Positions 8,101 to 15,375 are shown, numbered from the stretch's first letter. The stretch: DNA of 35,325 nt from JBBDMX01 sp038241095 (GCA_038241095.1 JBBRGB010000007.1:1-35325); one strand, 5' to 3'. Numbers and translations are program-made. The notes: generated by a model from the sequence alone, not told the origin.

Positions 8101-8601
8101 CTTTCGGTCGAAGGCACCATCAGCGCCGACCGCCGCTATGTCACCCTCACCGTCGAACCGAGCCTTTCGACTGTCGATCAGCCCATTCGCCGCATCGAGC
8201 AGTTCGGCGTTTACACGCCGCCTGCCAACAACAATGGTGGTGTCGCCCAGCCGATCTCCTTCTCGGGTTACGTCGAAGCCCCCACGGTTCAGATCACCCA
8301 GGTCAAGACCACCGTCAGCGTGCCTGACCGCGGCACCCTGCTCCTGGGTGGCCAGCGCATCGTCGCCGATGTGCAGGTCGAGGCCGGCGTGCCCATCCTC
8401 TCGAAGATCCCGGTCATCAACCGCTTCTTCACCAACACCAGCAACGTCAAGGATGAACGCACCCTGCTGATCCTCATCAAGCCCACCATCATCATCCAGA
8501 ACGAGCAGGAAGACCTGCTCTTCCCGGGCCTCTTGGACGACCCGGCCAAGTACAACCTCGGCCGCAACGTCTCGTTCCCCGGCGGCGCAATCACCCCGTG
8601 A
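5140..8601 (+). CDS. TPR-containing secretin (type II/IV-like outer-membrane channel)
   Basis: Starts at TTG 5140, chosen because AAGGAG lies seven bases upstream and the product then begins with a clean signal peptide (hydrophobic core GLFLGTGLFLSATL, cut near NAFA-AD). The 1153 residues run as follows: a TPR-like stretch (about 28-80), a long Pro/Ala-rich linker (about 90-310), TPR-like helices (about 315-370 and 497-540), a secretin short N-domain (about 614-700), a Gly/Asn-rich insert near 740-755, a further N-domain, and the secretin domain (about 827-1120) with VPDRGTLLLGG and GVPILSKIPVINRFF. Secretins form multimeric pores for pili or protein export. Partner genes are absent here. The TPR fusion is common in planctomycete secretins. 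A strong terminator follows. Confidence 0.88.
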   Translation: MLQRRTLHGLFLGTGLFLSATLCSSNAFAADPTAAELYQQGMAQYEQGNIEAARQSLRRVDIMQLTKDQRMSWSKTLQDIDRQAGAPAGEAKPAAEAKAVEAKAAAAPAVDAQASQRRLLDGAMADLDAGRNAQAQAKLQQIKASGVDLGWFDNQRVDRALARAAEQRLAAGQVEAPAAPVAPAAPEAVAAPAAPVAPPAVAVIEPVRPVNGEMPTFRSQTPVIESAPVVEAGPAIAQAPDQTPAPAPEVKPAPAAPAQATPAVPVATQVDAPAGRFEPSTPAPVARVETPVVAPEVAPAPAPEVAPAPAQSDVMAQAMKLYAQQKLAEGREAEARGQNLSAVQSYEQGLTYDPQNAELQAALDHARAASTTSTAVAPPGILERTLGAQNVLAEATVSEFNATLAKAEEQLAANNFVAARDSAEQAKLILDRRQNQLAPATLDELRAKATNVSARIATAQQTYDATQRAETARTQAVAEVQARRDLRMAQDDQIQSLLLRAAALRREQKYEESLQYLNQALFLDPTNIAAQAMKEMIEDTMLYVKFRKVERNRSLKMAQQSLDNYEATTPYNELMGYPAEWPEITYNRLRSLNQDQGETEVNRRVGQRLKEPVPINFEGNRLVNVIDYLRNTTGLPFDVNWTALENAGVEQDKQITLQLPNIPADVALQRVLAQASSTATSPITYNIIDGIVTVSTQDDLTKNTETRVFDIRDLLVNIPNYSSAPNFDLTEALSSENATGGGGGGGGGGGLFGNNNNDAANQPTGPGRGEMIANLNELIQTSVGDQNDWLIRGHSIRELNGNLIVKTNVQNHRQIIQLLTQLRETRAMQIHVEARFLLVDQNFIEEVGVDLDLAQDLPGSFSPIRISNDTVGLAARPGTGMPGSFGTATSIVGGLAQMTPGIGYGSRGNSLDLGFSYIDDFQVNFLLKATLAKRNSISLTAPRVTFFNGQRAYVLVATQFAFVSDLTPIPDSIGFDPTLSIISSGVVLSVEGTISADRRYVTLTVEPSLSTVDQPIRRIEQFGVYTPPANNNGGVAQPISFSGYVEAPTVQITQVKTTVSVPDRGTLLLGGQRIVADVQVEAGVPILSKIPVINRFFTNTSNVKDERTLLILIKPTIIIQNEQEDLLFPGLLDDPAKYNLGRNVSFPGGAITP

Positions 8602-8630
8602 TGGAATGACTCGGATCATTGACCCCCCCC

Positions 8631-8662
8631 AAGCCCCGCGAGCAATCGCGGGGCTTTTTTTG
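8631..8662 (+). terminator. Rho-independent terminator of the secretin gene
   Basis: An 11-base perfect stem AAGCCCCGCGA / TCGCGGGGCTT with loop GCAA runs directly into seven T residues, about 30 bases after the stop codon. Confidence 0.92.
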
Positions 8663-8667
8663 TCAAA

Positions 8668-8709
8668 GTCTTGAGTCTTGAGTCTTGAGTCTTGAGTCTT
8701 GAGTCTTGA
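8668..8709 (+). repeat. Heptamer tandem repeat (GTCTTGA)6
   Basis: Six perfect copies of GTCTTGA followed by a degenerate one (GGTTTGA). Single or double copies of the same heptamer recur on the other strand near 690-700 and 11467-11480. Confidence 0.9.
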
Positions 8710-8728
8710 GGTTTGAGACTCCATACAT

Positions 8729-8757
8729 CGAAAGCCCAGCCGCTCCCGCGGCTGGGA
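8729..8757 (+). repeat. Hairpin repeat family D, copy 1
   Basis: CGAAAGCCCAGCCGC and GCGGCTGGGA flank a short loop, giving a CCCAGCCGC/GCGGCTGGG stem. A C-run and A-run follow. A second copy in the same orientation lies at 21746-21773. Confidence 0.75.
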
Positions 8758-8767
8758 GTCCCCCCCC

Positions 8768-8804
8768 AAAAAAACACCCACCCCGACACGCATGTCGGGG
8801 TGGG
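8768..8804 (-). terminator. Minus-strand Rho-independent terminator
   Basis: A 12-base perfect stem CCCACCCCGACA / TGTCGGGGTGGG with a four-base loop is followed on the minus strand by TG and seven T residues (A-run 8768-8774). No conventional gene ends here, so it implies a short minus-strand transcript from the right. Confidence 0.8.
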
Positions 8805-8850
8805 CTTGTTCCGTGAGCTGCGTTTGCAAGGGCAACTCCGTCGAGTCGCG

Positions 8851-8886
8851 CTATGAAAGCAGCACACTCTTCTTACGATCAATCAC
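8851..8886 (-). CDS. Possible 11-residue mini-ORF with very strong ribosome site
   Basis: GTG at 8886 is preceded at six bases by AAGGAGG, part of AAGGAGGTGATT (8899-8888), which matches the anti-Shine-Dalgarno sequence almost end to end. The frame encodes MIDRKKSVLLS and stops at TAG. A terminator hairpin follows about 47 bases later. Too short to identify. It could be a leader peptide or a ribosome-binding decoy. Confidence 0.35.
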   Translation of the reverse strand: MIDRKKSVLLS

Positions 8887-8901
8887 AAATCACCTCCTTG
8901 G

Positions 8902-8979
8902 TCAGAGTACGTTTTTCCAGCCGTCGCCACGCATGATCGTGTGTGGAGGTTCGTACACGTGATTGAACCCGCTTTCCAC
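8902..8979 (-). CDS. Possible 25-residue mini-ORF
   Basis: Frame GTG 8979 to TGA 8902 encodes MESGFNHVYEPPHTIMRGDG then WKNVL. Its stop lies two bases before the AAGGAGGTGATT ribosome site of the 11-residue mini-ORF, so the two would be tightly coupled. No good ribosome site of its own and no family recognised. The residues look protein-like, but the length makes chance possible. Confidence 0.25.
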   Translation of the reverse strand: MESGFNHVYEPPHTIMRGDGWKNVL

Positions 8980-9123
8980 GATCCGGCCGCCGGAGTCTTA
9001 CAGCCCTCGACGTCTCGGGGCACCACGCCCGCCGGGTAGGAGTGTCAACCCGACGCTCGGCCCGGTTTCCCCGATTGGGTCCCCGCGTTTTTTCGCGGAA
9101 GGCCCAACCGGTTTCACCGTGCA

Positions 9124-9157
9124 TTTATATTGTTCAATCCAAGCCAACAAAAGTCAA
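9124..9157 (-). promoter_or_regulatory. Promoter-like sequence for the minus-strand transcript
   Basis: TTGACT (9157-9152) and AACAAT (9134-9129) are 17 bases apart; TATAAA overlaps just downstream (9129-9124). The sequence lies in a markedly AT-rich stretch (about 9118-9215) unlike the rest of the window. Confidence 0.4.
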
Positions 9158-9248
9158 TGGTTTTGTTTGAAACATTGGCAAAATTGTTTTTTCTTTTTCA
9201 AAAGGACAGTTCACCCCAAGCCTTGGCTGAATAACGATTCCCCCACGC

Positions 9249-9278
9249 TTAGGCTGATCCGGGACGTTGCCGTACAAT
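9249..9278 (+). promoter_or_regulatory. Possible parE promoter
   Basis: TACAAT at 9273-9278 with a weak TTAGGC 18 bases upstream, about 52 bases before the parE start. The same TACAAT hexamer precedes rpsB and rpsP. Confidence 0.3.
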
Positions 9279-9330
9279 GGCCGCTTTCACGCGGTGAATC
9301 ACTCGCCGTTTCCCGCCTCATGGATGAGAC

Positions 9331-11235
9331 ATGACCGCCACTTACACCGCCAAAGACATTCAGGTTCTCGAAGGCCTCGAACCCGTTCGCAAACGTCCGG
9401 GCATGTACATCGGGGGCGTCGGTGCCACCGGCATGCACCACCTGGTCTGGGAAATCCTGGACAACTCCATCGACGAGGCCATGAACGGCCACGCCAGCGT
9501 CATCGACGTGACCCTCCACGCCGACGGTGCCAGCCTCACCATCAGCGACAACGGCCGCGGCATCCCCGTGGACATCCACGCCAAAACCAAAAAGTCGGCT
9601 CTCGAAGTCATCCACTGCACGCTGCACGCCGGCGGGAAGTTCGAGCATGACAACTACAAGACGGCTGGTGGCCTGCACGGCGTTGGTGCCAGCGTGGTCA
9701 ACGCCCTGTCCAAGTCCATGATCGTCACCGTCCGCCGCGACGGTGGTGAGTGGCGCATGGGCTTCAAGGCTGGCAAACCGACCGGCCCCATCCAAAAGCT
9801 CGGCGCGGCGCGGGGCAGCGGCACCACCACTTTTTTCCACCCCGACCCGGTCATCTTTCCCAAGATCGACTTCGACCCCGACACCATTCGCCAGCGTTTG
9901 GAAGTCGCCAGCTACATCCACAAGGGTGTGAAGATCGTCTGGAGCGACGAGGTCAACAAACAGAAGGAAACCTTCCAGCACGAGGAAGGCCTGGTGCAGT
10001 ACCTGGCGAAAATTGCCACCCATCGCAACGCCAAACCCGTCACCGAGGGCGTCTTTGCGCTCACCAAAGAAAACGGCCTGAAGGTGGACTTGGCCATGCA
10101 GTGGAGCGAATCCACCGAGGAGCATCTGCGCAGCTACGTCAACGGCATCCCCACCGGCTCCGGCGGTACGCACGAAACCGGCTTCCGCGGCGGGGTCAAC
10201 AAGGCGGTGCGAAATTACATCGAGACCCACAAACTCACCCCCAAAGGCGTGACGCTAGCGGCCGAGGACATCCGCGAAGGCATCGTCGGCGTGCTGTCAA
10301 TTTTTATGGCCGAACCTCAGTTCCAAGGTCAGACCAAGGATCGCCTGAATAATCTCGAAGTCACGGCCCAGATCGATTCCGCCATTCGGCCTGCGTTGGA
10401 ACACTGGCTAAACAGCAACCGCAGTGTGGCCGAGGCAATCGTGGGGCGGATCATCCTCGCGGCCCGTGCCCGTGAGGCCAGCCGGGCGGCCCAGGCCGAG
10501 GTGACGCGCAAGAGTGCCACCACCGGTCGCCTGAGCCTGCCGGGCAAACTCAGCGACTGCTCCAGTCACGACCGCGCCGGCAGCGAATTGTTCATCGTCG
10601 AAGGCGACAGCGCCGGTGGCAGCGCCAAGCAGGGCCGCGACCGCGCTCGGCAGGCCATCCTTCCCCTTCGCGGCAAGGTGCTCAACACCGAAGGCGCGAC
10701 ACTCGCCAAAGTTCTGGAAAACAAGGAGCTTTCCGACCTCGTCACCGCCATTGGCACGGGCGTGGGCCAAGGGTTTGACATCTCGCGTTTGCGTTACGGC
10801 CGCATCATCATTCTGACCGATGCGGACTCGGATGGGCATCACATCGGCACGCTGCTGTTGACCTTCATTTATCGTTATTTGCCGCAGTTGATCAAGGCCG
10901 GACACGTGTTTCTCGCTCAGCCGCCGTTATATCGCATTGACATCGGCAAGGAGACGTTCTGGGCCCAGGACGATGCCAAGCGTGACCGCATCATCAAGGA
11001 AAAAGCCGGACGTTCTTCGCCGGAAATCACCCGTTTCAAGGGCTTGGGCGAGATGATGCCCAAGGTGCTCTGGGAGACGACGTTGAACCCCCGCACGCGG
11101 CGACTGCTGCGGGTGGAGATCGCCGATGCCTTGGAGACGGATCGCGTCATCGCCGACCTGATGGGCAAGGACGCCTCGGCCCGTTTTCGCTTTATCATGG
11201 AGCGTGCCGAGGAAGCCGAGGAACTGGATGTGTGA
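9331..11235 (+). CDS. parE: Type IIA DNA topoisomerase subunit B (ParE/GyrB)
   Basis: A 634-residue ATPase subunit of topoisomerase IV or gyrase. The GHKL ATPase domain shows EILDNSIDEA, ISDNGRGIPVD and GGLHGVGASVVNALS (residues 47-130). The transducer region follows, then the TOPRIM domain with EGDSAGGSAKQGRDR, PLRGKVLNTE and ILTDADSDGHH, and the C-terminal QRFKGLGEM-type motif (RFKGLGEMMPK). DADSDG and PPLYRIDIGKE resemble ParE more than GyrB (usually DADVDG), and the short length without the proteobacterial GyrB insert agrees. In bacteria outside well-studied groups the two are hard to separate, so GyrB remains possible. No parC/gyrA neighbour is present. Confidence 0.85.
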   Translation: MTATYTAKDIQVLEGLEPVRKRPGMYIGGVGATGMHHLVWEILDNSIDEAMNGHASVIDVTLHADGASLTISDNGRGIPVDIHAKTKKSALEVIHCTLHAGGKFEHDNYKTAGGLHGVGASVVNALSKSMIVTVRRDGGEWRMGFKAGKPTGPIQKLGAARGSGTTTFFHPDPVIFPKIDFDPDTIRQRLEVASYIHKGVKIVWSDEVNKQKETFQHEEGLVQYLAKIATHRNAKPVTEGVFALTKENGLKVDLAMQWSESTEEHLRSYVNGIPTGSGGTHETGFRGGVNKAVRNYIETHKLTPKGVTLAAEDIREGIVGVLSIFMAEPQFQGQTKDRLNNLEVTAQIDSAIRPALEHWLNSNRSVAEAIVGRIILAARAREASRAAQAEVTRKSATTGRLSLPGKLSDCSSHDRAGSELFIVEGDSAGGSAKQGRDRARQAILPLRGKVLNTEGATLAKVLENKELSDLVTAIGTGVGQGFDISRLRYGRIIILTDADSDGHHIGTLLLTFIYRYLPQLIKAGHVFLAQPPLYRIDIGKETFWAQDDAKRDRIIKEKAGRSSPEITRFKGLGEMMPKVLWETTLNPRTRRLLRVEIADALETDRVIADLMGKDASARFRFIMERAEEAEELDV

Positions 11236-11507
11236 GGCGGTGGGGAGTATCGTTGCGGTCGAACCCTCTTACGTATTGATCCACACTTGGCGGGATGCCG
11301 CGGCTAAACATTGAAAGTATGTGGCTTCCACAGAGCAAACTTATGAACCGACAACTACGTCACCCAACGACCCGCGAGAGAAGGGGGGCGGGTGACCACA
11401 CCGGTCAATGAGGGCAAGAATTCCGCTTACTTCGTGCGCGGCTCTTGCGGCAAAGGCGACGGCTTCCAAGACTCAAGACTCATCCCTCAAAACTTAAGAC
11501 AAACCTC
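11236..11507. other. Intergenic region after parE
   Basis: No gene, terminator or strong repeat seen, apart from two TCTTGAG-like heptamers on the minus strand near 11467-11480. Confidence 0.5.
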
Positions 11508-12221
11508 ATGCTGCCCCAACCCTCCGGCTCATTCCGACTCTTCCGCCTCTTTGGCATCGATGTGTACCTGCATTGGATGTGGTTCCTCGTGCTGCTTTAC
11601 GAGTTGTACCTCATCAAGGAAGGCCAACGCGGTTATGAACACATGGCCTGGGGCGTCGCGGAGTTTCTGGCGCTCTTCGCCATCGTGCTGCTCCACGAGT
11701 TTGGCCACGCCCTGGCGTGCAAAAGCGTCGGCGGTCTTGCGCCGCGGATCATTCTCTGGCCCCTAGGTGGCGTGGCGTTTGTCCAGCCCCCGCCCCGACC
11801 GGGACCGGTATTGTGGAGCATCGCCGCCGGGCCGCTGGTCAACGTGGCGATGGCACCGATCCTCTTCGCCATCGCCCTGCTCACCGGTAGTCTCACAGGC
11901 CTCGATCATCTGGCGGATTGGCAGTATTTCTTGTTCATGATTTTCGCCATCAACTTGGCGCTGTTGGTGTTTAATGTGCTGCCGATCTATCCGCTTGACG
12001 GCGGGCAGATTCTTCAGGCGCTGCTCTGGTTTGTGGTGGGGCAGGTCAGAAGCCTGCGCATCGCCGCGGGCATCGGCATCGCCGGAGGAGTGATCTTGGC
12101 TCTCCTGGGCTTTTACACCAACAACCTCTGGCTGGCGCTGATCGCCGCCTTCATCGCCGTCCAAGCCTATCGTGGCTTTGCCTATGCCAAGGCCTTGGAA
12201 CAAGCCCAAGGCTGGAGGTGA
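11508..12221 (+). CDS. Site-2 protease-like M50 family membrane metalloprotease
   Basis: A 237-residue polytopic membrane protein. HEFGH at residues 63-67 in a membrane segment is the zinc-binding and catalytic HExxH motif, and NVLPIYPLDGG near 155-165 supplies the third zinc ligand. Segment order matches the short group of M50 peptidases (SpoIVFB/Rip-like) without CBS or PDZ domains. Such enzymes cut membrane-bound regulators such as anti-sigma factors. No obvious substrate gene is adjacent. The start at MLPQPSG is the likely one, as residues upstream in frame are highly basic and not family-like, though no clear ribosome site was found. Confidence 0.85.
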   Translation: MLPQPSGSFRLFRLFGIDVYLHWMWFLVLLYELYLIKEGQRGYEHMAWGVAEFLALFAIVLLHEFGHALACKSVGGLAPRIILWPLGGVAFVQPPPRPGPVLWSIAAGPLVNVAMAPILFAIALLTGSLTGLDHLADWQYFLFMIFAINLALLVFNVLPIYPLDGGQILQALLWFVVGQVRSLRIAAGIGIAGGVILALLGFYTNNLWLALIAAFIAVQAYRGFAYAKALEQAQGWR

Positions 12222-12325
12222 GGGGCTCGCTTGACGCATGGAGCATCAGGCATCAGTCCATCCATTGGACGTTGGGAAACGATCGCGTAGAGAATGCGTG
12301 GACGTCCGGTCCACGAAAGCGCTTT

Positions 12326-12370
12326 ATAAAAAGAACCCGCCGGTCTTCGCGGTGAAGCGTGACCGGCGGG
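12326..12370 (-). terminator. Rho-independent terminator of rpsP
   Basis: On the minus strand CCCGCCGGTC (12370-12361) pairs with GACCGGCGGG (12345-12336), followed by TTCTTTTTAT. It lies about 55 bases after the rpsP stop, so rpsP is transcribed without downstream partners. Confidence 0.85.
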
Positions 12371-12426
12371 CGCATGTTCTTGATTCAAGGCCACGACGTA
12401 CCCGTGGCGCACTTCTACGCTTGCGG

Positions 12427-12768
12427 TTAAGCGGCGGGCTTTTCAGCCTCCGGAGTCTCGGTAGCGGCAGTCACCGCCGCGCCCTTCTTCTTCTTGGCCA
12501 TGCGGGGGTCGAACGCCGGCCGCTCGATCACGCCCACGCGAACCAGCAGCCCGCGAACCGTCTCGCTGGGCTGAGCGCCCTTGGCCAGCCAACCTTTGAC
12601 CTTGTCGGCGTCAAAGTTGATCTGCTTGGCCTGATCCTTCTGTACCGGATCGTAAAAGCCCAGTTCCTCCAGCGCCTTGCCGTTGCGCGGGGTGCGGCTG
12701 TCCATGGCGCAAAGACGGTAAAACGGCAGTTTGGCGCGTCCGAATCGTTTGAGTCGCAGTTTGACCAC
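12427..12768 (-). CDS. rpsP: Small ribosomal subunit protein bS16
   Basis: A 113-residue protein of the 30S subunit. VVKLRLKRFGRAKLPFYR followed by DSRTPRNGKALEELGFYDP is diagnostic of bS16. Residues beyond about 80 form the usual variable tail, here rich in Lys, Ala and Glu. The GTG start at 12768 is chosen because GGAG lies eight bases upstream and the family N-terminus begins there; the longer open frame upstream is not conserved-looking. In many bacteria rpsP leads rimM-trmD-rplS. Here a terminator follows directly and none of those genes is near. Confidence 0.95.
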   Translation of the reverse strand: MVKLRLKRFGRAKLPFYRLCAMDSRTPRNGKALEELGFYDPVQKDQAKQINFDADKVKGWLAKGAQPSETVRGLLVRVGVIERPAFDPRMAKKKKGAAVTAATETPEAEKPAA

Positions 12769-12828
12769 TTGGGAATCTCCAAAAGCATTGGTCGCCAATG
12801 ACGCCCAGCGCCACCAGCAGAGCCGAGC

Positions 12829-12858
12829 ATTGTACCGACAACCCCGACGGTGGGCAAA
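12829..12858 (-). promoter_or_regulatory. Probable rpsP promoter
   Basis: TTTGCC (12858-12853) and TACAAT (12834-12829) with 18-base spacing, about 60 bases upstream of the rpsP start. Confidence 0.45.
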
Positions 12859-12873
12859 CGGGGGAATCGAAAA

Positions 12874-12901
12874 AGCGGAGAGCGGAAAGCGGAGAGCGGA
12901 A
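12874..12901. repeat. Two-copy 14-bp tandem repeat
   Basis: AGCGGAGAGCGGAA occurs twice in direct succession between yidC and rpsP. Confidence 0.85.
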
Positions 12902-12924
12902 ATCAAGCGGGCGGGGGGCGGGAA

Positions 12925-15072
12925 TTAGCGCTTGCGCTTTTTGAAGTCCGTGTTGCCGTCTTGCAGCATGGCTTGTTTTTGCTCGACCATTTTGCCGATG
13001 CGGTCCATCAAGCCACCATTCTTGCGTTCCACGGGTTTGAACAGGGTGCCGGCTTCTTCTTCACGCTTGATGTGCTTGCGCACTAGGTAGCTGTCGAGGA
13101 TGCCCGCGCCCGTTGACGCCAGGATGTAAAGCGTCAGGCCCGACGGGGCCGAGTAGAGGAAGATGGGGAAGAGCAGGGTCATCCACTTCATCATTTTCTG
13201 TTGCTGGGCGGCCTGGTCGTTGGCCGGGGGCGTGGTGGGGGCCATCATCTTCTGCTGGTAGTAGAAGACCACCGCCATGAGGATGGGGATGACGTTGATG
13301 CCCGCGAGTTGCGGATTGATGAAGTAGAGCGGGATGGTCACGCCCTCGCCGCTGAAACGAATGAAGTGGTCGGCACTCGACAGATCCGCCAGGAAGCTCC
13401 AACTTCCGCCGCTGATGGCTTGGAAGATGCCGTAGAACGCCGGCTCATGGCGCAGCTCGATGGCGTAATAGAGCATGGCGTAAAGGGCAAACCAGATGGG
13501 CATCTGCAGGAACATGGGCAGACAGCCGAGCATATTCAAGGGGTTGACGCCCTTCTCGCGGTAGAGCTTCATCGTCTCGGCTTGGAGCTGCTGCGAATCC
13601 TTGCCGTATTTCTTCTTGAGCTTTTCCAGCTCCGGTTGCAGCCCGGCCATGCCCTTTTGCATCTTGGCCATGTTGATCTGCGAACGTCGGGTAATGGGGT
13701 GCAACGCCCCGCGGACGAGGATCACCAGGATGATGATGGAGATGCCCCAGTCCCACGTGATGAAATGGATGCCTTTCAAGAAGAACATCATCCCCTTGGC
13801 CAGCCATTGGAAGGTGCAGAAAGCGCAGAACCCGCCGAGGTTGTAAACCACGAGGTTGTCGAAGGCCAAGGCGCTGTAGGGTGGCACGGCAAAGAGGGCG
13901 GGGTCACGCGGCCCGGCGAAAAGCGAGAGTTCAATGTCCCGGCTGGCTTGCGGTGCCAAGTCGATGGTCGCGGTGGTAAGTGTCAGCACGGCCACGCGGT
14001 CGGCGCCTTCGTTGAAACTTTGTAGGCCGATGGTGGGGAAGGTGGCGTCGAGCGGCGCGACGTGGGGCGGCACAGCGGCGGGTGGCGTGGCGGTTGTGGG
14101 TGTTGCGGAAGTGGCCGGGGCTAGCGTTGCGGCGGCTTGGGCCACATTGACCGGCTCATGCACTGCCAAGGCGAAATACCGGTTCACCGACGCCAGCCAG
14201 ACGATTTCATGCTTGGCCGGCAACCCCGTGCTCAGCCAGGGCTTGCCTTCCGGGCCGTAGGAATCGATCACGCCGGCGCGGGCCTTGGTCGTCCCCTTGG
14301 TGTAGATGAACTGCCGCTGTGGGTCGTAGTCCAGATCGTAATAACCGGCGATGAACTCGCGGCGGTCGCCCATGTAGGCCGTGTCATCATTGGGGGCGTC
14401 GCCTTGGGCGTTCTGTGCCCAGACCACCTTCAGCGGCTGGTCGGTGAGGTTGGTCAGCGTCTGGCAGGTCTGGAGGTTGTAGTTGTCCTTGGCAAGGGTG
14501 AATGTGCGGGCGATCCGTAACGCGGGCTGACCGGCGGCGTCCAAGAGCGTAACGCTGTAAACCGCCTTGTCGGCATCGGCGGGGGTGTCGATGTCAGTGA
14601 TAGTTTCGAGATTCCATTTCACCGCTTGGAGGTCAACGGGCAGGCTGCCGTTGATGCTCACCGTGCGTGCCGCCAAGGGATAAACCGCTCCGCCGCCTTT
14701 GAGTTTCAACTCATGCAGGGCCACGTAAGGCTCATCGCTCATGGCCGAGGTGGTGTAATCCGCCAAGGTGATGTTGGCGACGCCCGCGCCCCAGTAGGTG
14801 AGTTTGACTTGAGCCTTGAAACCGGTGGTTTTGTCGTCGGACCCCAAGGTCGCCAAGGCCGCGGTCTTGGCCGTGGCCACGGTGAAAACCGGAGCCGGCG
14901 CTGCGACGATTTGCGGCGCGGGCGCGGGTTGTGGCGCATCGGCGACAGTCGGGGCATTAACGGGCGCGGTGGCGGGGGCATCCTGGGCACGGACCGCCAA
15001 AGGCATCAACCACAGCCCCGGCACCATCAGCATCGGGAGAACATAACACAAGAGGGAGCGATGAATCTTCAC
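12925..15072 (-). CDS. yidC: Membrane protein insertase YidC
   Basis: About 715 residues. A hydrophobic N-terminal segment (LLCYVLPMLMVPGLWLMPLA, residues about 7-26) is followed by an Ala/Pro-rich linker and a large periplasmic domain to about residue 400. The YidC/Oxa1 core follows with NPITRR-like HPITRRSQINMAKMQ, ELEKLKKKYGKDSQ, YREKGVNPLNMLGCLPMFLQ and MKWMTLLFPIFLY, ending in a basic tail. It inserts inner-membrane proteins with or without the Sec translocon. GTG 15072 is chosen because the upstream open frame is arginine-rich and unlike YidC, but the ribosome site is weak. The common neighbours rpmH and rnpA are not upstream. Confidence 0.93.
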   Translation of the reverse strand: MKIHRSLLCYVLPMLMVPGLWLMPLAVRAQDAPATAPVNAPTVADAPQPAPAPQIVAAPAPVFTVATAKTAALATLGSDDKTTGFKAQVKLTYWGAGVANITLADYTTSAMSDEPYVALHELKLKGGGAVYPLAARTVSINGSLPVDLQAVKWNLETITDIDTPADADKAVYSVTLLDAAGQPALRIARTFTLAKDNYNLQTCQTLTNLTDQPLKVVWAQNAQGDAPNDDTAYMGDRREFIAGYYDLDYDPQRQFIYTKGTTKARAGVIDSYGPEGKPWLSTGLPAKHEIVWLASVNRYFALAVHEPVNVAQAAATLAPATSATPTTATPPAAVPPHVAPLDATFPTIGLQSFNEGADRVAVLTLTTATIDLAPQASRDIELSLFAGPRDPALFAVPPYSALAFDNLVVYNLGGFCAFCTFQWLAKGMMFFLKGIHFITWDWGISIIILVILVRGALHPITRRSQINMAKMQKGMAGLQPELEKLKKKYGKDSQQLQAETMKLYREKGVNPLNMLGCLPMFLQMPIWFALYAMLYYAIELRHEPAFYGIFQAISGGSWSFLADLSSADHFIRFSGEGVTIPLYFINPQLAGINVIPILMAVVFYYQQKMMAPTTPPANDQAAQQQKMMKWMTLLFPIFLYSAPSGLTLYILASTGAGILDSYLVRKHIKREEEAGTLFKPVERKNGGLMDRIGKMVEQKQAMLQDGNTDFKKRKR

Positions 15073-15279
15073 GCGATTGGTCTCGATTGGAGAGTGAGCC
15101 AAGCCCTTGCCCGGTTGCCGGGCCAAGAGCGGAGGGTGGGCGAATCCCAGAGTATAACGCCATTGTCTTCCCGCCACGTCGCCGAAGCGCATCGTCGGAG
15201 CCGCGAGGCGTGAGCCTGCGCACGAAGGTCAAGTGATACGCGATTGCGCAAGGTTTATTGGAAGCGCGGGAACGTTCGT

Positions 15280-15300
15280 CCGAGGGCTTACGCCCTTCGG
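15280..15300 (-). repeat. Hairpin repeat family C, copy 1
   Basis: CCGAGGGCTTACGCCCTTCGG; its reverse complement carries the GGGCGTAAGCCC core also found at 32537-32557. Confidence 0.65.
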
Positions 15301-15347
15301 CTCCGACAGCCCCCCGCCTCCGCGCGATTTTTTCACTCCCGCCCAAG

Positions 15348-15375
15348 TTGCGGCATCGGGGCCAGGCGGTACAAT
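15348..15375 (+). promoter_or_regulatory. Possible rpsB promoter
   Basis: TTGCGG and TACAAT with 16-base spacing. This would give a leader of about 190 bases before rpsB, long enough to hold autoregulatory structure. Confidence 0.4.

Larger units (their letters stand above)
8768..9123 (-). ncRNA. Candidate structured transcript of about 350 bases, unknown class
   Basis: Bounded by promoter-like hexamers (9157-9124) and an intrinsic terminator (8804-8768). The 5' part contains successive stems on the minus strand: CGGT/ACCG near 9118-9107; TTGGG...CCGCG with CGCGG...CCCAA near 9103-9070; CGGGT/ACCCG near 9050-9028; GCCC...GGGC near 9020-9000; and TCCGG/CCGGA near 8995-8983. These precede the two mini-ORFs. 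I checked it against 6S RNA, SRP RNA, tmRNA and RNase P RNA hallmarks and found none. It may be a small RNA, a leader with short peptides, or a remnant. Confidence 0.4.

Noticed and set aside
8616..8882. An 88-codon minus-strand frame following the strong ribosome site
   Set aside because: It reads through the terminator hairpin, the family D hairpin and the heptamer array, so the residues simply reflect repeats.
8888..8900. CACCTCCTT resembling the 3' end of 16S rRNA
   Set aside because: No other rRNA sequence is nearby; the match arises because the minus strand carries a near-perfect ribosome binding site.
8960..8990. tRNA T-arm (GGGTTCAATC on the minus strand)
   Set aside because: The flanking bases do not form the T-stem and no anticodon or acceptor stem is present.
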